DNA of 57,561 nucleotides from an uncultured Lachnospiraceae bacterium (GCA_947630595.1 CANRIG010000009.1:1-57561), one strand, 5' to 3'; numbered from the stretch's first letter, positions 10,206 through 20,394 are shown. Program-made: numbers and translations. Notes: generated by a model not told the origin, from the sequence alone.

Positions 10206-12835
10206 TGCTCTGTCCCCTTTTGCGTAAGCGCGGCGGAAGCTCCGTCCGCGCGTTCTTTCAGAATGTCCGTGAGGATTTCCAGCAGCTTTTCCACGTCGAT
10301 CGGTTTGGCGATGTGCGCGTTCATGCCGCATTCAAACGCCTGCCTGCGGTCTTCCTCAAACGCGTTGGCCGTCATGGCCACGATCGGGATGGCTGCGAGC
10401 GCCGGATCCTCCAGCGCCCGGATGGCCCGGGTGGCGTCGTAGCCGTTCATCTTCGGCATCTGGATATCCATGAGGACAAGGGAATAATAGCCCGGGACGG
10501 AGTTTTTCACTTTCTCCACGGCGACGGCGCCGTCCTCGGCCGTCTCCACGAGAAATCCGCTGCCGGAAAGCAGCTCCTCCGCGATTTCCCGGTTCAGCTC
10601 GTTGTCCTCGGCCAGCAGCAGGCGGGCGCCGCCTGGATGCCCGGAAAGACCGGGGATGGGAACCGCCTGCCGCTCGTCAGGCGTATTGCGGCCGGTGGCC
10701 GCGATCAGGATATCCCGCAGCTCGGAGAGGAAAATCGGTTTGTTGCAGAAAGCGTTCACGCCTGCCGCGCGCGCCTCCTCCTCGAAAGCGGTCCAGTCGT
10801 AGGCGGTGACGATGATGATCGGCGCGCTGTCCCCCACGATGGAGCGAATCTGGCGCACGACCTCCAGCCCGCTTAAATCCGGAAGAAACCAGTCTATGAT
10901 GTAGGCGTGGTACTCGTCGCCCAGCTCATACGCCTGCCTTGCGTGCAGGACGGCCTCCCTGCCGTGCAGGACCCACTCGGGGCGCATGCCGATCTGGCGG
11001 AGCATCTTGGTGACGCTGTCGCAGGTGGAAAAACTGTCGTCCACGACAAGGGCGCGCAGGCCCTGAAGCTCCTGAATGATCTCCACCTTCTGCGGTTCCG
11101 TGCAGAGGCGGAAATCAAGGCTGATGATAAATTCCGTGCCCTTGCCCTGCTCGGAGTGCAGCTCAATCGTGCCGCCCATCGTATCGATGATATTTTTTGT
11201 GATGGCCATGCCGAGCCCCGTGCCCTGTATGCCGCTGGCGGTGGTGTTGCGCTCCCGCTCAAAGGGCTCGAAAATATGCTTCGTAAATTCCGGGCTCATG
11301 CCGATGCCGGTGTCCTTGACCCGGATTTCATAGGAGCCGTAGCCCTTGGGCGCGCGCGGCTTCTGCCGGATCGTCAGCGCCACGGTGCCGCCCGCGGGAG
11401 TAAATTTGATGGCGTTGGAGAGCAGGTTCAGCAGCACCTGGTTTACGTGCAGCTTGTCGCAGTAAATGTTCTCGTCGATGACGTCCACCGTGTCCATGAA
11501 GAAATTGAGCTGCTTGGAGTGCATCTGCGTCTGTATAATATTGCGCATATCCCGGAAAATATCCGAGATGGAACATTCCTTTTCCTCGATGTTCAGCTTG
11601 CCGGATTCGATGCGGCTCATGTCCAGAATGTCGTTGATCAGGGAGAGCAGGTGGTTGCTGGAGGAGAGAATCTTCTTCAGGTATTCCTGCGTCCGCTCCC
11701 GGTTGTCCAGATTGGCCTGCGCCAGCGTCGTAAAGCCGATGATCGCGTTCATCGGCGTGCGGATGTCGTGCGACATGTTTGAGAGAAAGACGCTCTTGGC
11801 GCGGTCGGCGGCCTCGGCTTTCTGCAGCTTCTCGGCGAGCACCGCGTGCTCGACCGCCTGCTCCGTCACCTGCTTTGCGTTGTGCCGCACCCACAGGTAG
11901 TACAGGATGACCGTGACGGCCACCAGCGCGCCGAGGAGGATGCAGACGCGCTGCACCGCGAAAACGCTGGCAAAAGCCTCCTTCTCCGGCACATCGACCG
12001 CGACCGCCCAGTCATTGACCCCGATGGGGGCATAGTACATGTACTCCCAGCCGCCGGTGTCCGGCGTGCGGTAGACGACGTAGCCGGAATTGAGGCTGAT
12101 CAGATCGTCTGTGAATTCATCCCAGCTCTTGTCGCCCTTGGTCTTCCGGCCATCATCGGCGGAGGTAAAGCCGGAGACATTCCCGAGCGTATCATGCCAG
12201 GTATCCACGAGAAAATCCCCCGTCCTCGTGTCAATGATGTAGACATAGGCGCTGGCGTTGTAGATGTTGTCGATATTGAGGCTGCCGGGCAGACTCTCCA
12301 GCTCGGTGACGCCGTAAAGCAGGGCCGCAGTCTCCCCGTCCTGGATGATCGGCACAAAATGCCGCAGGATCGGCTGGTCGGTGAGAAGATCGTATGTGCG
12401 GTCCGTGATATGCTCGCCGAGCGGGGCCTCCTGCGCAAAAGAAAGATTGCCGTGTTCCGAGGCCCTGGTGATCGTACCGTCTGTGGTGAGGATACGGTCG
12501 TCCGGCAGCAAAATCTTCACGTTCATCGTTTCCAGCAGTGGATTTATGCTCTTCATGATCGCCAGCGTGGCGTCGATGTCGAAATTGTCCGCCTGCGAGA
12601 TAATGCCGGCGGTCGCGTTCAGGAGGCGGCTGTCGCGCTCGATCTTGGACGTGATCTCTTCGATCGCGGTGTTGGCGCCCTCTTCCAGACGGCTCAGGGA
12701 GCGCTCCCTGAGAACGGAGTTGATCTGATAATATGCAAAGAGCAGGAGCACCATAATGACGGCGATTACGATGCCCGTGGCTTTCAGGCTTTTGTCTTTC
12801 CGGGCGGATTTTCCCAGTTCTGTATCACGAATCAT
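10202..12835 (-). CDS. Hybrid sensor histidine kinase with two receiver domains
   Basis: An 877-residue membrane kinase. A transmembrane helix (about 20-36) is followed by an extracellular sensor of roughly 255 residues resembling dCache, ending in the typical WEYMYYAPIGVNDWAVAV. A second helix (294-315) leads to a HisKA domain with phospho-acceptor His356 (SHDIRTP), an ATPase domain (N-box near 474, DTGIGM, GTGLGM), and receiver domains with Asp648 and Asp790. No HPt, DNA-binding or cyclic-di-GMP domain is present, so the output must be a separate protein that I cannot see nearby. It is translationally linked (TTGA) to the radical SAM gene, an unusual partner. Confidence 0.95.
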   Translation of the reverse strand: MIRDTELGKSARKDKSLKATGIVIAVIMVLLLFAYYQINSVLRERSLSRLEEGANTAIEEITSKIERDSRLLNATAGIISQADNFDIDATLAIMKSINPLLETMNVKILLPDDRILTTDGTITRASEHGNLSFAQEAPLGEHITDRTYDLLTDQPILRHFVPIIQDGETAALLYGVTELESLPGSLNIDNIYNASAYVYIIDTRTGDFLVDTWHDTLGNVSGFTSADDGRKTKGDKSWDEFTDDLISLNSGYVVYRTPDTGGWEYMYYAPIGVNDWAVAVDVPEKEAFASVFAVQRVCILLGALVAVTVILYYLWVRHNAKQVTEQAVEHAVLAEKLQKAEAADRAKSVFLSNMSHDIRTPMNAIIGFTTLAQANLDNRERTQEYLKKILSSSNHLLSLINDILDMSRIESGKLNIEEKECSISDIFRDMRNIIQTQMHSKQLNFFMDTVDVIDENIYCDKLHVNQVLLNLLSNAIKFTPAGGTVALTIRQKPRAPKGYGSYEIRVKDTGIGMSPEFTKHIFEPFERERNTTASGIQGTGLGMAITKNIIDTMGGTIELHSEQGKGTEFIISLDFRLCTEPQKVEIIQELQGLRALVVDDSFSTCDSVTKMLRQIGMRPEWVLHGREAVLHARQAYELGDEYHAYIIDWFLPDLSGLEVVRQIRSIVGDSAPIIIVTAYDWTAFEEEARAAGVNAFCNKPIFLSELRDILIAATGRNTPDERQAVPIPGLSGHPGGARLLLAEDNELNREIAEELLSGSGFLVETAEDGAVAVEKVKNSVPGYYSLVLMDIQMPKMNGYDATRAIRALEDPALAAIPIVAMTANAFEEDRRQAFECGMNAHIAKPIDVEKLLEILTDILKERADGASAALTQKGTEH

Positions 12836-13182
12836 GGGTTCGGTCCCTCCTTTGGCTGCCGGACTGTTTTCTATATTTATTCAGAAAAAATAAATGTTTT
12901 CTTGAAATTATAACAGGCCGGGGAAAGAATGTCCAGAAAGAGTTGAAGAGCTGCTGTAAAACACTGCTGTATAATGCAGCGGGCCCGGCACGATCCAGTT
13001 GTTCACTTAGTCTTCGTTACAGCTGTCTGCCTGCGGCGGACTGCATCCGCCTCAGATCAGACATCTGTCTCAGACATGTGCACAACCGGATTGTGCCGGG
13101 CCCTGTCTGGTATTTTTGTGACAGCTCCTGTCGGGTATTTTTACGACAGCCCTTGTCCGGTATTTACGTCAGCCTTTCGGGG
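12836..13182. repeat. Intergenic region with 22-bp inverted repeat and 25-bp palindromic repeats
   Basis: The 347-base gap between the SH3 gene and the kinase gene holds no convincing ORF. Arms at 12981-13002 and 13082-13103 match over 22 bases with two mismatches and enclose 79 bases. Inside is a smaller stem, GGCGGA with TCCGCC. Just beyond are three head-to-tail copies of a 25-base unit (13102, 13127 and 13152 onward), each with CTGTC and GACAG-type arms around GGTATTT. A TATAAT (12970-12975) on the plus strand has no good -35 partner. Confidence 0.65.
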
Positions 13183-14820
13183 TTAGCCGCGGACCCGCAG
13201 CGCCTCGATGTTGCGGGTTTCGCTTCCGTTGGTTGAGGACATCCAGGTCACTTCCACGTACTGGCCGGCCGAGAGGTTGTCCGCCATCTCGATGTCCGCA
13301 TCCGTGATGTCAAAGGTACGGTACGTGCCGTCGCTGCAGCTCAGCTCCAGGCGGTTCGGCGTGCAGGAGGCGACGACGCCCTCGATGCTGCAGGACCGCT
13401 CCTGCGGGCTGTCGCTGTGGCGGATGTAGTCGTTGACCTGCGTGGCGGTGTACGGCGCGCCGGCTCCGGTGTAGTAGACCTCCACCCAGTCGCCGGTGTA
13501 AATGGTATCGCGCAGGTTGAGCGCCGCATAGCTGGTATTGAACATGGCGCTGCCCTGTCCGTCGTCGCGCGCGATGGTCAGCGAGCCGTAGGAGGCTTCG
13601 GTGACGATGCCGGTCATGTAGCCGTTCTTCACGTAGGTCTCGGTCACCGGTTCGGACCAGGACAGATAATCGGCGTACACGTAACCGGTCTGCCCGTTGT
13701 ATTTCACGCGCACCCAGCCGTTGTTCGTCGTTCCCGTGATCTCGATGCCCTGTCCTCTGGAGAGGCCGCCGAGGATTGCGGAATCGGAGGAATAGCTCTG
13801 GCGCACGTTGACGCTGGCGGTCGCGTACATCGTGCCGCTGCCGTTCTTGGTGAGTACCGGCATGGAGGCGCTGATGTAATCGCCCCAGATATATCCGATC
13901 GCGCCGTTATACTGCACCTGAATCCAGCCGTCGCTGGTGTAGCCGGTCTCCGTGATGCCGCTGCCGGCACTGAGCCCGCCCAGAATGACGGAGGTGAGGT
14001 CGCCGGCCGCGCGCACGTTGACGTCGTCCGTGGCATAGACGGTGCGCAGCAGAGGCGTGATCGTAGCCTCCGGTTTTTCCGGCTGCGACGTCTGATAAGC
14101 GGAAAGATCCGGAAGATCGACGGATACGGTCTGCCCGTTCTGGCGGAATCTCGCCACGGTGCGGGCGAAGAACGACTCCTGATTCTCTCCGTTGGCGACG
14201 GTATAGACCATATCGATTTCGCGCTTCACCACGTGGCCGTCCCTGTTGACCTCCATGGTGCCGTGCAGGGAATCGACCTTTGCGCCCTGATCGCCGCCGG
14301 AGCCTTCCAGCAGCTTTTTGCTGTAGTCGCCCAGCGTCTCCGGGGTCGCGGCGAAATGATAGGTGACCGTGCCGTCGCTGCCTTTCTCCGAGTAGAGCAT
14401 CCGCAGGTAATTGCTGGTCATATCCAGGTAAATCTCGGCGTTGATCTTTTCCCAGATGTCGGCGCGCTCCATTTCACGCTTCTCCTGCCCGTTGGCGGTC
14501 GTCGTGTAATAGTAGCCGTTCTGGTAGTAGCTCTCGCTCGTGCCCTCGTCGGTGCGCACCGCGATGTCCGCCTTCAGGGAAGCGCCCTTGATGCCGGATA
14601 CCTTTAAGGCCACGCGCTTGGTCGCGGACTGGTTGGTGCTTCCGGAGATTACGGTTTCCCTTACGGTTACATCCAGGCCGTCAAGCGCGTCCTGGCCCTG
14701 CACCGCGGTGTTGTACGCCGCCTCCATCTCCGGCTCGAACGCAGCCTGCGAGGCAAAGCCGGCAGACAGGGAAATCAGCGCCGCCGACACAAAACCGATC
14801 ATCCATTTCTTCCTTTTCAT
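13183..14820 (-). CDS. Secreted protein with two SH3b domains
   Basis: A 545-residue exported protein. A signal peptide (KRKKWMIGFVSAALISLSAGFASQA) leads to a mostly beta domain of about 230 residues resembling lipoprotein-like DUF6612 regions. Two bacterial SH3 domains follow (about 275-330 and 340-395, each with VNVR...G...GWIQV/WVRV...GYI/V), then a C-terminal region of unknown fold. SH3b domains usually bind cell-wall peptides, so it probably acts at the envelope; no catalytic domain is recognised. The ATG at 14820 has AAGGAG at the right distance; an ATG 21 bases upstream has none. Confidence 0.8.
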   Translation of the reverse strand: MKRKKWMIGFVSAALISLSAGFASQAAFEPEMEAAYNTAVQGQDALDGLDVTVRETVISGSTNQSATKRVALKVSGIKGASLKADIAVRTDEGTSESYYQNGYYYTTTANGQEKREMERADIWEKINAEIYLDMTSNYLRMLYSEKGSDGTVTYHFAATPETLGDYSKKLLEGSGGDQGAKVDSLHGTMEVNRDGHVVKREIDMVYTVANGENQESFFARTVARFRQNGQTVSVDLPDLSAYQTSQPEKPEATITPLLRTVYATDDVNVRAAGDLTSVILGGLSAGSGITETGYTSDGWIQVQYNGAIGYIWGDYISASMPVLTKNGSGTMYATASVNVRQSYSSDSAILGGLSRGQGIEITGTTNNGWVRVKYNGQTGYVYADYLSWSEPVTETYVKNGYMTGIVTEASYGSLTIARDDGQGSAMFNTSYAALNLRDTIYTGDWVEVYYTGAGAPYTATQVNDYIRHSDSPQERSCSIEGVVASCTPNRLELSCSDGTYRTFDITDADIEMADNLSAGQYVEVTWMSSTNGSETRNIEALRVRG

Positions 14821-14842
14821 ACTGCTCTCCTTTTTTTGCATG

Positions 14843-14887
14843 ATATTGCGAACCGATGCATAATATTACGAACCGCTCCCTGATCAA
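14843..14887 (-). promoter_or_regulatory. Weak promoter with 13-bp direct repeats before the SH3 gene
   Basis: On the minus strand TTGATC (14882-14887) and TATTAT (14860-14865) are 16 bases apart. Two near-identical 13-mers of the form ATATTRCGAACCG (plus strand), 19 bases apart, lie near 14843-14875 and could be a regulator site. Evidence is modest. Confidence 0.35.
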
Positions 14888-14986
14888 CTGCATAATGAGG
14901 CTGATTCTGTTCTTTGCGGACGCCATACGGATCCATCCTGATATTATGGTATGGCTTCCGGGATAAAACGTGCCTGCGCAGCCGCG

Positions 14987-16270
14987 TCAGCGCCGGGCCA
15001 GCTCCTCTGTGATATCCTCCCAGCTGACGCCGCGCTCGGCCATCAGCACCATCACATGGTAGAGAAAATCGGAGATTTCGTACTTGATCTCCTCCGGGTC
15101 CGGATTCTTGGCCGCGATCACAATCTCCGTGGCCTCCTCTCCCACCTTTTTGAGAATCTTGTCAATCCCTTTGTCAAACAGGTAATTGGTGTAGGAGCCC
15201 TCCTTCGGATGCAGCCTGCGGTCCAGAATGACGGCGAACACGTCCTCAAACACGCGTATGGGATTGGTCTCGTCGTACTCTTTTTTGAGCACCGTGCGGT
15301 AAAAGCAGCTGCGGTTCCCGGTATGGCAGGCGGCTCCCACCTGCGCCACCTTCGCCAGCAGCGTATCGTTGTCGCAGTCGATGCGCAGCTCCTTCACGTA
15401 CTGGAAATGCCCGGAGGTCAGCCCCTTCACCCACAGTTCCTGACGGCTGCGGCTCCAGTAGGTCATGCGGCCGCTGCGCACGGTCGCCTCAAAAGCCTCG
15501 CGGTTCATGTAGGCCACCATCAGCACCTCCAGCGTGCGGTAGTCCTGCACGACCACCGGCAGCAGCCCGTCGGCGCCAGTTTTGACCTGTTCCCAGGAAA
15601 GGTCCGGCTCGAAGGTATTGACGGGAATGCCCGCTTCTCTCAGGCGGTGCTTCTGCTCCATCAGCGGGAAATCCGCGTTTCGGAACTCGTCCGCGAACAC
15701 GCCGCTCACCCGGCCGCATGAAAGCGTCAGGCCCGCCTGCCCGGCCGGACAGTGCACGTACAGCTCCCAGGCATCCGGACAGTCGGAAAATGCGATGTTT
15801 TCCGTGTCCTGGCTGTGCAGCAGCACCAGGCCTCCGAGCCAGGGCTCCTGCTGTTTTGCCGCCTCCAGTTCGGCGGCTCCGCTGACGCAGGCCAGGATTT
15901 TTTCCCGGCCGAAGCGCTCCGACACCTCTTTTGTGAGCGCCGCGTTGGATTCCTTTGCGTAGTTGAGAAATACCCTGCGGCAGCCGGCGTAGAGCAGCTT
16001 CTTGACATCCTCGGCGCGCCGGATATTGCCGCCGCCGTAGACCGGAATGTCCACCGCCCGCGTGATCTGCCGGATCTGCCCGATCACCGCGTCGTGCGCC
16101 GAATCGCCCTGCGAGAGGTCAAACACAAGCAGCGCGTCCGCTCCCGCGCGGTCGCAATCAAGCGCCAGCTCTGCCGCGTCCGGCTGCGCGCACGGCGTGA
16201 GGCCGTCCGGGGAATCTGCCGCGCCGTGCTCGTTCAGGTACAGGGGGACAATCAGTTCTTTTGTTTTCAT
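14987..16270 (-). CDS. hisIE: HisIE fused to an N-terminal HisA/HisF-like barrel
   Basis: The C-terminal half (about 225-427) is the bifunctional phosphoribosyl-AMP cyclohydrolase and phosphoribosyl-ATP pyrophosphatase of histidine synthesis. It carries the HisI motifs [13 protein letters not shown] and CHTGNRSCF, then the HisE helices with VGEEATE. The first ~220 residues resemble the HisA/HisF barrel ([18 protein letters not shown]), but both catalytic Asp positions are lost: PLYLN replaces the first Asp motif and LACVSG the second. The barrel is therefore probably non-catalytic. The ATG at 16270 has a GGAG site. It is the last his gene, 26 bases after hisB. Confidence 0.9.
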   Translation of the reverse strand: MKTKELIVPLYLNEHGAADSPDGLTPCAQPDAAELALDCDRAGADALLVFDLSQGDSAHDAVIGQIRQITRAVDIPVYGGGNIRRAEDVKKLLYAGCRRVFLNYAKESNAALTKEVSERFGREKILACVSGAAELEAAKQQEPWLGGLVLLHSQDTENIAFSDCPDAWELYVHCPAGQAGLTLSCGRVSGVFADEFRNADFPLMEQKHRLREAGIPVNTFEPDLSWEQVKTGADGLLPVVVQDYRTLEVLMVAYMNREAFEATVRSGRMTYWSRSRQELWVKGLTSGHFQYVKELRIDCDNDTLLAKVAQVGAACHTGNRSCFYRTVLKKEYDETNPIRVFEDVFAVILDRRLHPKEGSYTNYLFDKGIDKILKKVGEEATEIVIAAKNPDPEEIKYEISDFLYHVMVLMAERGVSWEDITEELARR

Positions 16271-16296
16271 AAGGAAAAACTCCTTTGTTCGTTTTG

Positions 16297-16887
16297 TTAT
16301 GCCAGCGTGCCCTTGGTGGAGAGCACGCCGGTGATGCGCGGATCCAGGCTCACGGCCTCGTCCAGCGCCTTGGCAAAGGCCTTGCTCATGGCCTCCGCCA
16401 TGTGGTGGCAGTTGCCGGGAGCGAGCATCTGGAAATGCAGGTTCATGGCGGCCGAGTAGGAAACGGCGTAGAAAAATTCGTGAATCAGCTCTGCATCGAG
16501 CGCTCCGATCTGCGGGGCCGGAAATTCCACATTCGAGCGGTAATACGGCCGCCCGCACAGGTCCAGCGCGCACAGCACCAGCACTTCGTCCATCGGCAGA
16601 ATCCGGCTGCCGTAGCGGCGGATGCCCTTTTTATCCCCGGCGGCCTCGCGGATCGCCTGGCCCAGCGCGATGCCGGTGTCCTCCACCGTGTGGTGGCCGT
16701 CCACCTCGAGATCGCCGTGCACCTCCGCCTCCAGATCGAACAGCCCGTGGCGGGCAAAGCCCTCCAGCATGTGGTCGAAAAAGCCGATGCCGGTGTGCAC
16801 CTGATACTGCCCGGAGCCGTCCAGATTCAGGAAAATCCGGATCTGCGTCTCTTTTGTATTCCTGATAACTTCTGCCTGCCGTCCCAT
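16297..16887 (-). CDS. hisB: Imidazoleglycerol-phosphate dehydratase
   Basis: HisB dehydrates imidazoleglycerol phosphate to imidazole-acetol phosphate. The 196-residue monofunctional form has the Mn-binding motifs [15 protein letters not shown] and, near the C-terminus, NCHHMAEA. The ATG at 16887 is preceded by GGAGG; the frame is open a little further but without a site. It follows hisD after a repeat-filled gap of 179 bases. Confidence 0.96.
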   Translation of the reverse strand: MGRQAEVIRNTKETQIRIFLNLDGSGQYQVHTGIGFFDHMLEGFARHGLFDLEAEVHGDLEVDGHHTVEDTGIALGQAIREAAGDKKGIRRYGSRILPMDEVLVLCALDLCGRPYYRSNVEFPAPQIGALDAELIHEFFYAVSYSAAMNLHFQMLAPGNCHHMAEAMSKAFAKALDEAVSLDPRITGVLSTKGTLA

Positions 16888-16976
16888 TCTGAGGCCTCCT
16901 TCTGTTTTCTTTCTATATAATATCTGTGTCTCTGGCATCCTGTCCTGACATTTCAACTGCGGTATACCGGATTCCT

Positions 16977-17082
16977 GAGGGTTACTTGAATCGCATCAGG
17001 GAGTTACCCGAACCGCACTCGGAATTACCAGAACTGCGCTCGGAGTTACTCAAACCAAACCCGGCATTACTCGAACCGCACC
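16977..17082 (-). repeat. Tandem 21-bp repeats copying the end of hisD
   Basis: About five copies of a 21-base unit run from within the last codons of hisD into the gap before hisB. Each contains a minus-strand TAA; these stops lie at 17067, 17046, 17025, 17004 and 16982, so four are in the same frame. The first copy encodes the hisD C-terminus RVRFE, and the others would read RVWFE, RAQFW and RVRFG. Confidence 0.75.
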
Positions 17083-18356
17083 CGGATCGAGTTTGCGTGC
17101 GCCGTCAAATGCTCCGCCTCCGCGAAGGCGATGATATCTTTGTGCGCGGCCTCCAGCGCCTCCCGCGAATAATAGATAATGCTCGATTTTTTGATGAAAT
17201 CGTCGACCGACAGCGCCGAGAAAAAGCGCGCCGTCCCGTTGGTCGGGAGCACGTGGTTCGGGCCGGCAAAATAGTCGCCGAGCGGCTCGCTGCTGTGCTC
17301 TCCGATGAAGATTGCGCCGGCGTTGCGGATGCGGGTCATGACCTGGAAAGCGTCCTTTGTCACGATCTCCAGATGCTCGGAGGCAATCTCATTGACGGTG
17401 TCGATGGCCTCGTCCAGCGTGTCCGCGAGCAGGATAAAGCCGTACTGCTCCAGCGAACGGCGGATGATATCGGCGCGCGAAAGCGTCTGCAGGAAGCCGG
17501 AAATCTCCTCCGCCACCGCGGACGCCAGCGCTTCGCTGGTGGTGACGAGAATCGCCGAGGCCATCTCGTCGTGTTCGGCCTGCGACAGCAGGTCGGCGGC
17601 CACATAGCGCGGGTTGGCCGTCTCGTCGGCCAGCACCAGAATCTCGCTCGGCCCGGCCACGGAATCGATGCTGACGTGGCCGTAGACCGCCTTCTTGGCC
17701 AGCGCCACGTAAATGTTGCCGGGCCCGGTGATCTTGTCCACGCGGGGGATGCTCTCGGTGCCGAAGGCGAGCGCGGCGATGGCCTGCGCGCCTCCGACTT
17801 TATAGATTTCATCCACACCGGCCTCGTTTGCCGCCACCAGCGTCGAAGCCGGGATGCGGCCGTCTTTTTCCGGCGGCGTCGTCATGACGATGCGGGGCAC
17901 GCCGGCCACCTTTGCCGGCACCACGTTCATCAGCACAGAAGAAGGATAGACCGCCTTTCCGCCCGGCACGTAGACGCCGGCGATGGAGAGCGGCGTGATC
18001 TTCTGCCCGAGGATGGTTCCCGCCTCGGTGCTGTCAAACCAGCTGTAGCGCTTCTGTTTTTCATGGTAGCTGCGGATGTTGACCAGCGATTTGCGGATCA
18101 CCTCCAGCAAAGACGCGTCCACGGCCCGGTAGGCCTCGTCGATCTCCTCCCTGGTCACGCGTACCTTTTCGGAAGTAATGTCCACGCCGTCAAACCGGCG
18201 CGTATAGTCAAAGACCGCGGCGTCGCCCTCCTGCCGCACGCGCGACAGAATCTCCTGCACGCGCTCCTCATAGCCCTGATAGCTGTCCGGGCTGCGCTTG
18301 AGCAGCTGCGTCAGGATGTCGTTTCTGGTCTCTTTTGTCAGTCTCACTGTCTGCAT
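17067..18356 (-). CDS. hisD: Histidinol dehydrogenase
   Basis: HisD oxidises histidinol to histidine in two NAD-dependent steps using a zinc ion. The 429-residue protein has [23 protein letters not shown], the zinc-ligand region [10 protein letters not shown], the catalytic Glu-His in SEHLEI, and [14 protein letters not shown]. The ATG at 18356 opens MQTVRLTKE and overlaps hisG by 13 bases. Its last 21 bases are the seed of a tandem repeat array. Confidence 0.96.
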   Translation of the reverse strand: MQTVRLTKETRNDILTQLLKRSPDSYQGYEERVQEILSRVRQEGDAAVFDYTRRFDGVDITSEKVRVTREEIDEAYRAVDASLLEVIRKSLVNIRSYHEKQKRYSWFDSTEAGTILGQKITPLSIAGVYVPGGKAVYPSSVLMNVVPAKVAGVPRIVMTTPPEKDGRIPASTLVAANEAGVDEIYKVGGAQAIAALAFGTESIPRVDKITGPGNIYVALAKKAVYGHVSIDSVAGPSEILVLADETANPRYVAADLLSQAEHDEMASAILVTTSEALASAVAEEISGFLQTLSRADIIRRSLEQYGFILLADTLDEAIDTVNEIASEHLEIVTKDAFQVMTRIRNAGAIFIGEHSSEPLGDYFAGPNHVLPTNGTARFFSALSVDDFIKKSSIIYYSREALEAAHKDIIAFAEAEHLTAHANSIRVRFE

Positions 18357-19024
18357 GTCTGTGCCTCCTGCTGTTCCTGTGTGATGATCTCGTTCAGCCG
18401 CGAGAGCAGCCCGGTGATGCGCTCGTTCTCCATGCGCATGCTGACCGGATTGACCACGACCCGCGCCGACAGAGGACAGATTTCCTCCAGCACCACGAGG
18501 CCGTTCTCGCGCAGCGTGGAGCCGGTCTCGACGATATCGACGATGACCTCCGAAAGCCCCACGATCGGCGCCAGCTCGATCGAACCGTTCAGCTTGATGA
18601 TCTCGACGGTCTGGTTTTTCTGATTGTAAAAATAGTCCTTGGCGATATGCGGGTACTTGGTAGCCACGCGGATCTGGCTCTGCCCGTCGAGCAGCGCCCG
18701 CGCCGGCTCCGGCCCGCACACGCACATGCGGCACCTGCCGAAGCCGAGGTCCAGCACCTCGTAGAGCTTGCGCCCTTCCTCCTGGATGGTGTCGCGCCCG
18801 ACGACGCCGATGTCCGCCGCCCCGTACTCCACGTAGGTGGGCACGTCTGGCCCCTTGGCGAGAAAAAATTTCAGTTTCAGTTCTTCATTTTTAAAGATCA
18901 GTTTGCGCGAATCGGGGTCCTTCATCTCATCGCAGACAATGCCCAGCCGCTCAAAAAGCTCCATTGTCTTTTTGGCCAGCCGTCCCTTCGTCAGCGCAAA
19001 CGTCAGATATCGGTCTGTATTCAT
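18344..19024 (-). CDS. hisG: ATP phosphoribosyltransferase, short form
   Basis: HisG starts histidine synthesis by joining ATP and PRPP. At 226 residues this is the short form without the C-terminal regulatory domain; such enzymes need HisZ, encoded directly upstream. It has [10 protein letters not shown] at the N-terminus and the PRPP-binding stretch [15 protein letters not shown] near residues 170-184. The ATG at 19024 lies 37 bases after the hisZ stop, with an AGGAGAG site slightly farther away than usual. Confidence 0.95.
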   Translation of the reverse strand: MNTDRYLTFALTKGRLAKKTMELFERLGIVCDEMKDPDSRKLIFKNEELKLKFFLAKGPDVPTYVEYGAADIGVVGRDTIQEEGRKLYEVLDLGFGRCRMCVCGPEPARALLDGQSQIRVATKYPHIAKDYFYNQKNQTVEIIKLNGSIELAPIVGLSEVIVDIVETGSTLRENGLVVLEEICPLSARVVVNPVSMRMENERITGLLSRLNEIITQEQQEAQTCRQ

Positions 19025-19061
19025 ACGGTCTGCTGCTCTCCTGCCAACATTTTTTGTCGTT

Positions 19062-20267
19062 TTACTGTAATTCTCCGCTTCCGTCCCGGGACAGATCAAT
19101 CACGCGCGCGTTTGGAAGCGCGTTCGCGTAATCCAGGCAGTCCTGGCGGGTGCGTTCCCCGGCGATGCGCACAAGCTCCGTCCCGACGCCCTGCGCCCGC
19201 AGCTCCAGCGCCCGGCGAATGGCCTCCGCCCGCCGCTCTTCCTCATAGATGACCACGCAGCGCGGCGCGGCTTCCTCCGGCTCCGCTTTCTGGCGCGCGA
19301 GCGCGTTTAAAAGCTGGTCGATCACCGCCACAAAGCCGACCGCCGGCGCGTCCTTTCCGAAATGACGGAGCAGTCCGTCGTAGCGGCCTCCGCGGATGAT
19401 GGCCTCGCCGGTGCCGTAGGTGTAGCCGCGGAAGATGATGCCGGTGTAGTACATGTAGCGGCTCAGCATGCCGAGGTCGAACGATACGTACTCTTCCACG
19501 CCGTACAGGCACAGAATCTCCCGGATGTCGCGCAGCCGCTGCAGGGCGGCCAGCGCCTGCGGGTTACCGGTCATCGCCTGCGCCCGGTCGAGGACCGCTT
19601 CGCTGCCGAACAGCCCCGTCAGGGAGGCGAACAGTTGCTTCAGGGAGCCGCTGATGTTCTGGCCGTGCAGCAGCTGCTGTACGCCGAAGGTATTTTTGTT
19701 GGTGATCAGCTCTTTCAGCTGCGCCGTCAGCGTCTCGTCAAGCCCGGCCTCGTGCGCCAGGGCGTGGAAAAAGCCGACGTGCCCGAGCACGATCTGAAAT
19801 TCACCGAGGCCGCTGGCCTGCAGCAGCCGAACTACAAGGGCGATGTTTTCCGCGTCGGCGTCCGCGCTGTCGTCCCCGATCAGCTCGCAGCCGATCTGCG
19901 TCGTCTCCTTGAGGCGTCCCTGATAGCTGGAATTGTTGATGAAAGCGTTCCCCAGGTAGGTGAGGCGGATCGCCATGCGGTCGTTGAGAAAATAGCGGGA
20001 GGCCGCTCTGGCCACCGGCGGTGTAAAATCCGGCCGCAGCACCAGCGTATTGCCCTCGCGGTCGAAAAACTTATACAGCTCGCGCGACGGTGTGGTGCCG
20101 ATCTCATTGCTGAAAATGTCGAAAAATTCAAAGGTCGGAGTCTCGATGCCGCGGTAGCCGCAGGAGCGGATGACGGCGCGGAGCTTTTCCTGCAGCGCCA
20201 GCTTCCGCTCGTATTCTCCGTTGTAAATGTCGCGAACGCCTTCCGGCGTGTGCAAAATTTTCTGCAT
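19062..20267 (-). CDS. hisZ: ATP phosphoribosyltransferase regulatory subunit HisZ
   Basis: HisZ is a histidyl-tRNA synthetase-like protein that forms an octamer with short HisG and mediates histidine feedback. The 401-residue protein has the class II synthetase fold, with HTPEGVRDI at the start, [11 protein letters not shown] (motif 2 region) and [12 protein letters not shown] (motif 3 region). It lacks a full anticodon-binding domain. It opens the his operon behind a consensus promoter. Confidence 0.93.
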   Translation of the reverse strand: MQKILHTPEGVRDIYNGEYERKLALQEKLRAVIRSCGYRGIETPTFEFFDIFSNEIGTTPSRELYKFFDREGNTLVLRPDFTPPVARAASRYFLNDRMAIRLTYLGNAFINNSSYQGRLKETTQIGCELIGDDSADADAENIALVVRLLQASGLGEFQIVLGHVGFFHALAHEAGLDETLTAQLKELITNKNTFGVQQLLHGQNISGSLKQLFASLTGLFGSEAVLDRAQAMTGNPQALAALQRLRDIREILCLYGVEEYVSFDLGMLSRYMYYTGIIFRGYTYGTGEAIIRGGRYDGLLRHFGKDAPAVGFVAVIDQLLNALARQKAEPEEAAPRCVVIYEEERRAEAIRRALELRAQGVGTELVRIAGERTRQDCLDYANALPNARVIDLSRDGSGELQ

Positions 20268-20358
20268 CTGTGTTCTCTTCTTTCCGGATGTCCTTTTCCA
20301 GGATGTCCTGCGCCTGCCGGAACGCCCGGCGGCACGGCTGATAATTTAACACTGTGAA

Positions 20359-20376
20359 GTGGTAATTCGCTACCAC
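20359..20376. promoter_or_regulatory. Palindrome just downstream of the his promoter
   Basis: GTGGTA (20359-20364) and TACCAC (20371-20376) flank six bases and lie about 12 bases inside the predicted transcript. The position suits a repressor site or a small leader hairpin. No T-box or histidine-codon leader peptide was recognised in the rest of the leader. Confidence 0.4.
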
Positions 20377-20394
20377 ATAAAATCAAACGAACAA

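Noticed and set aside
12943-12975. Plus-strand promoter TTGAAG with TATAAT before the inverted repeat
   Set aside because: The spacer is 21 bases, too long for a normal sigma-A promoter, and no plus-strand gene follows.
16977-17082. CRISPR-like array after hisD
   Set aside because: The units are 21 bases, contiguous, degenerate and derived from hisD coding sequence.
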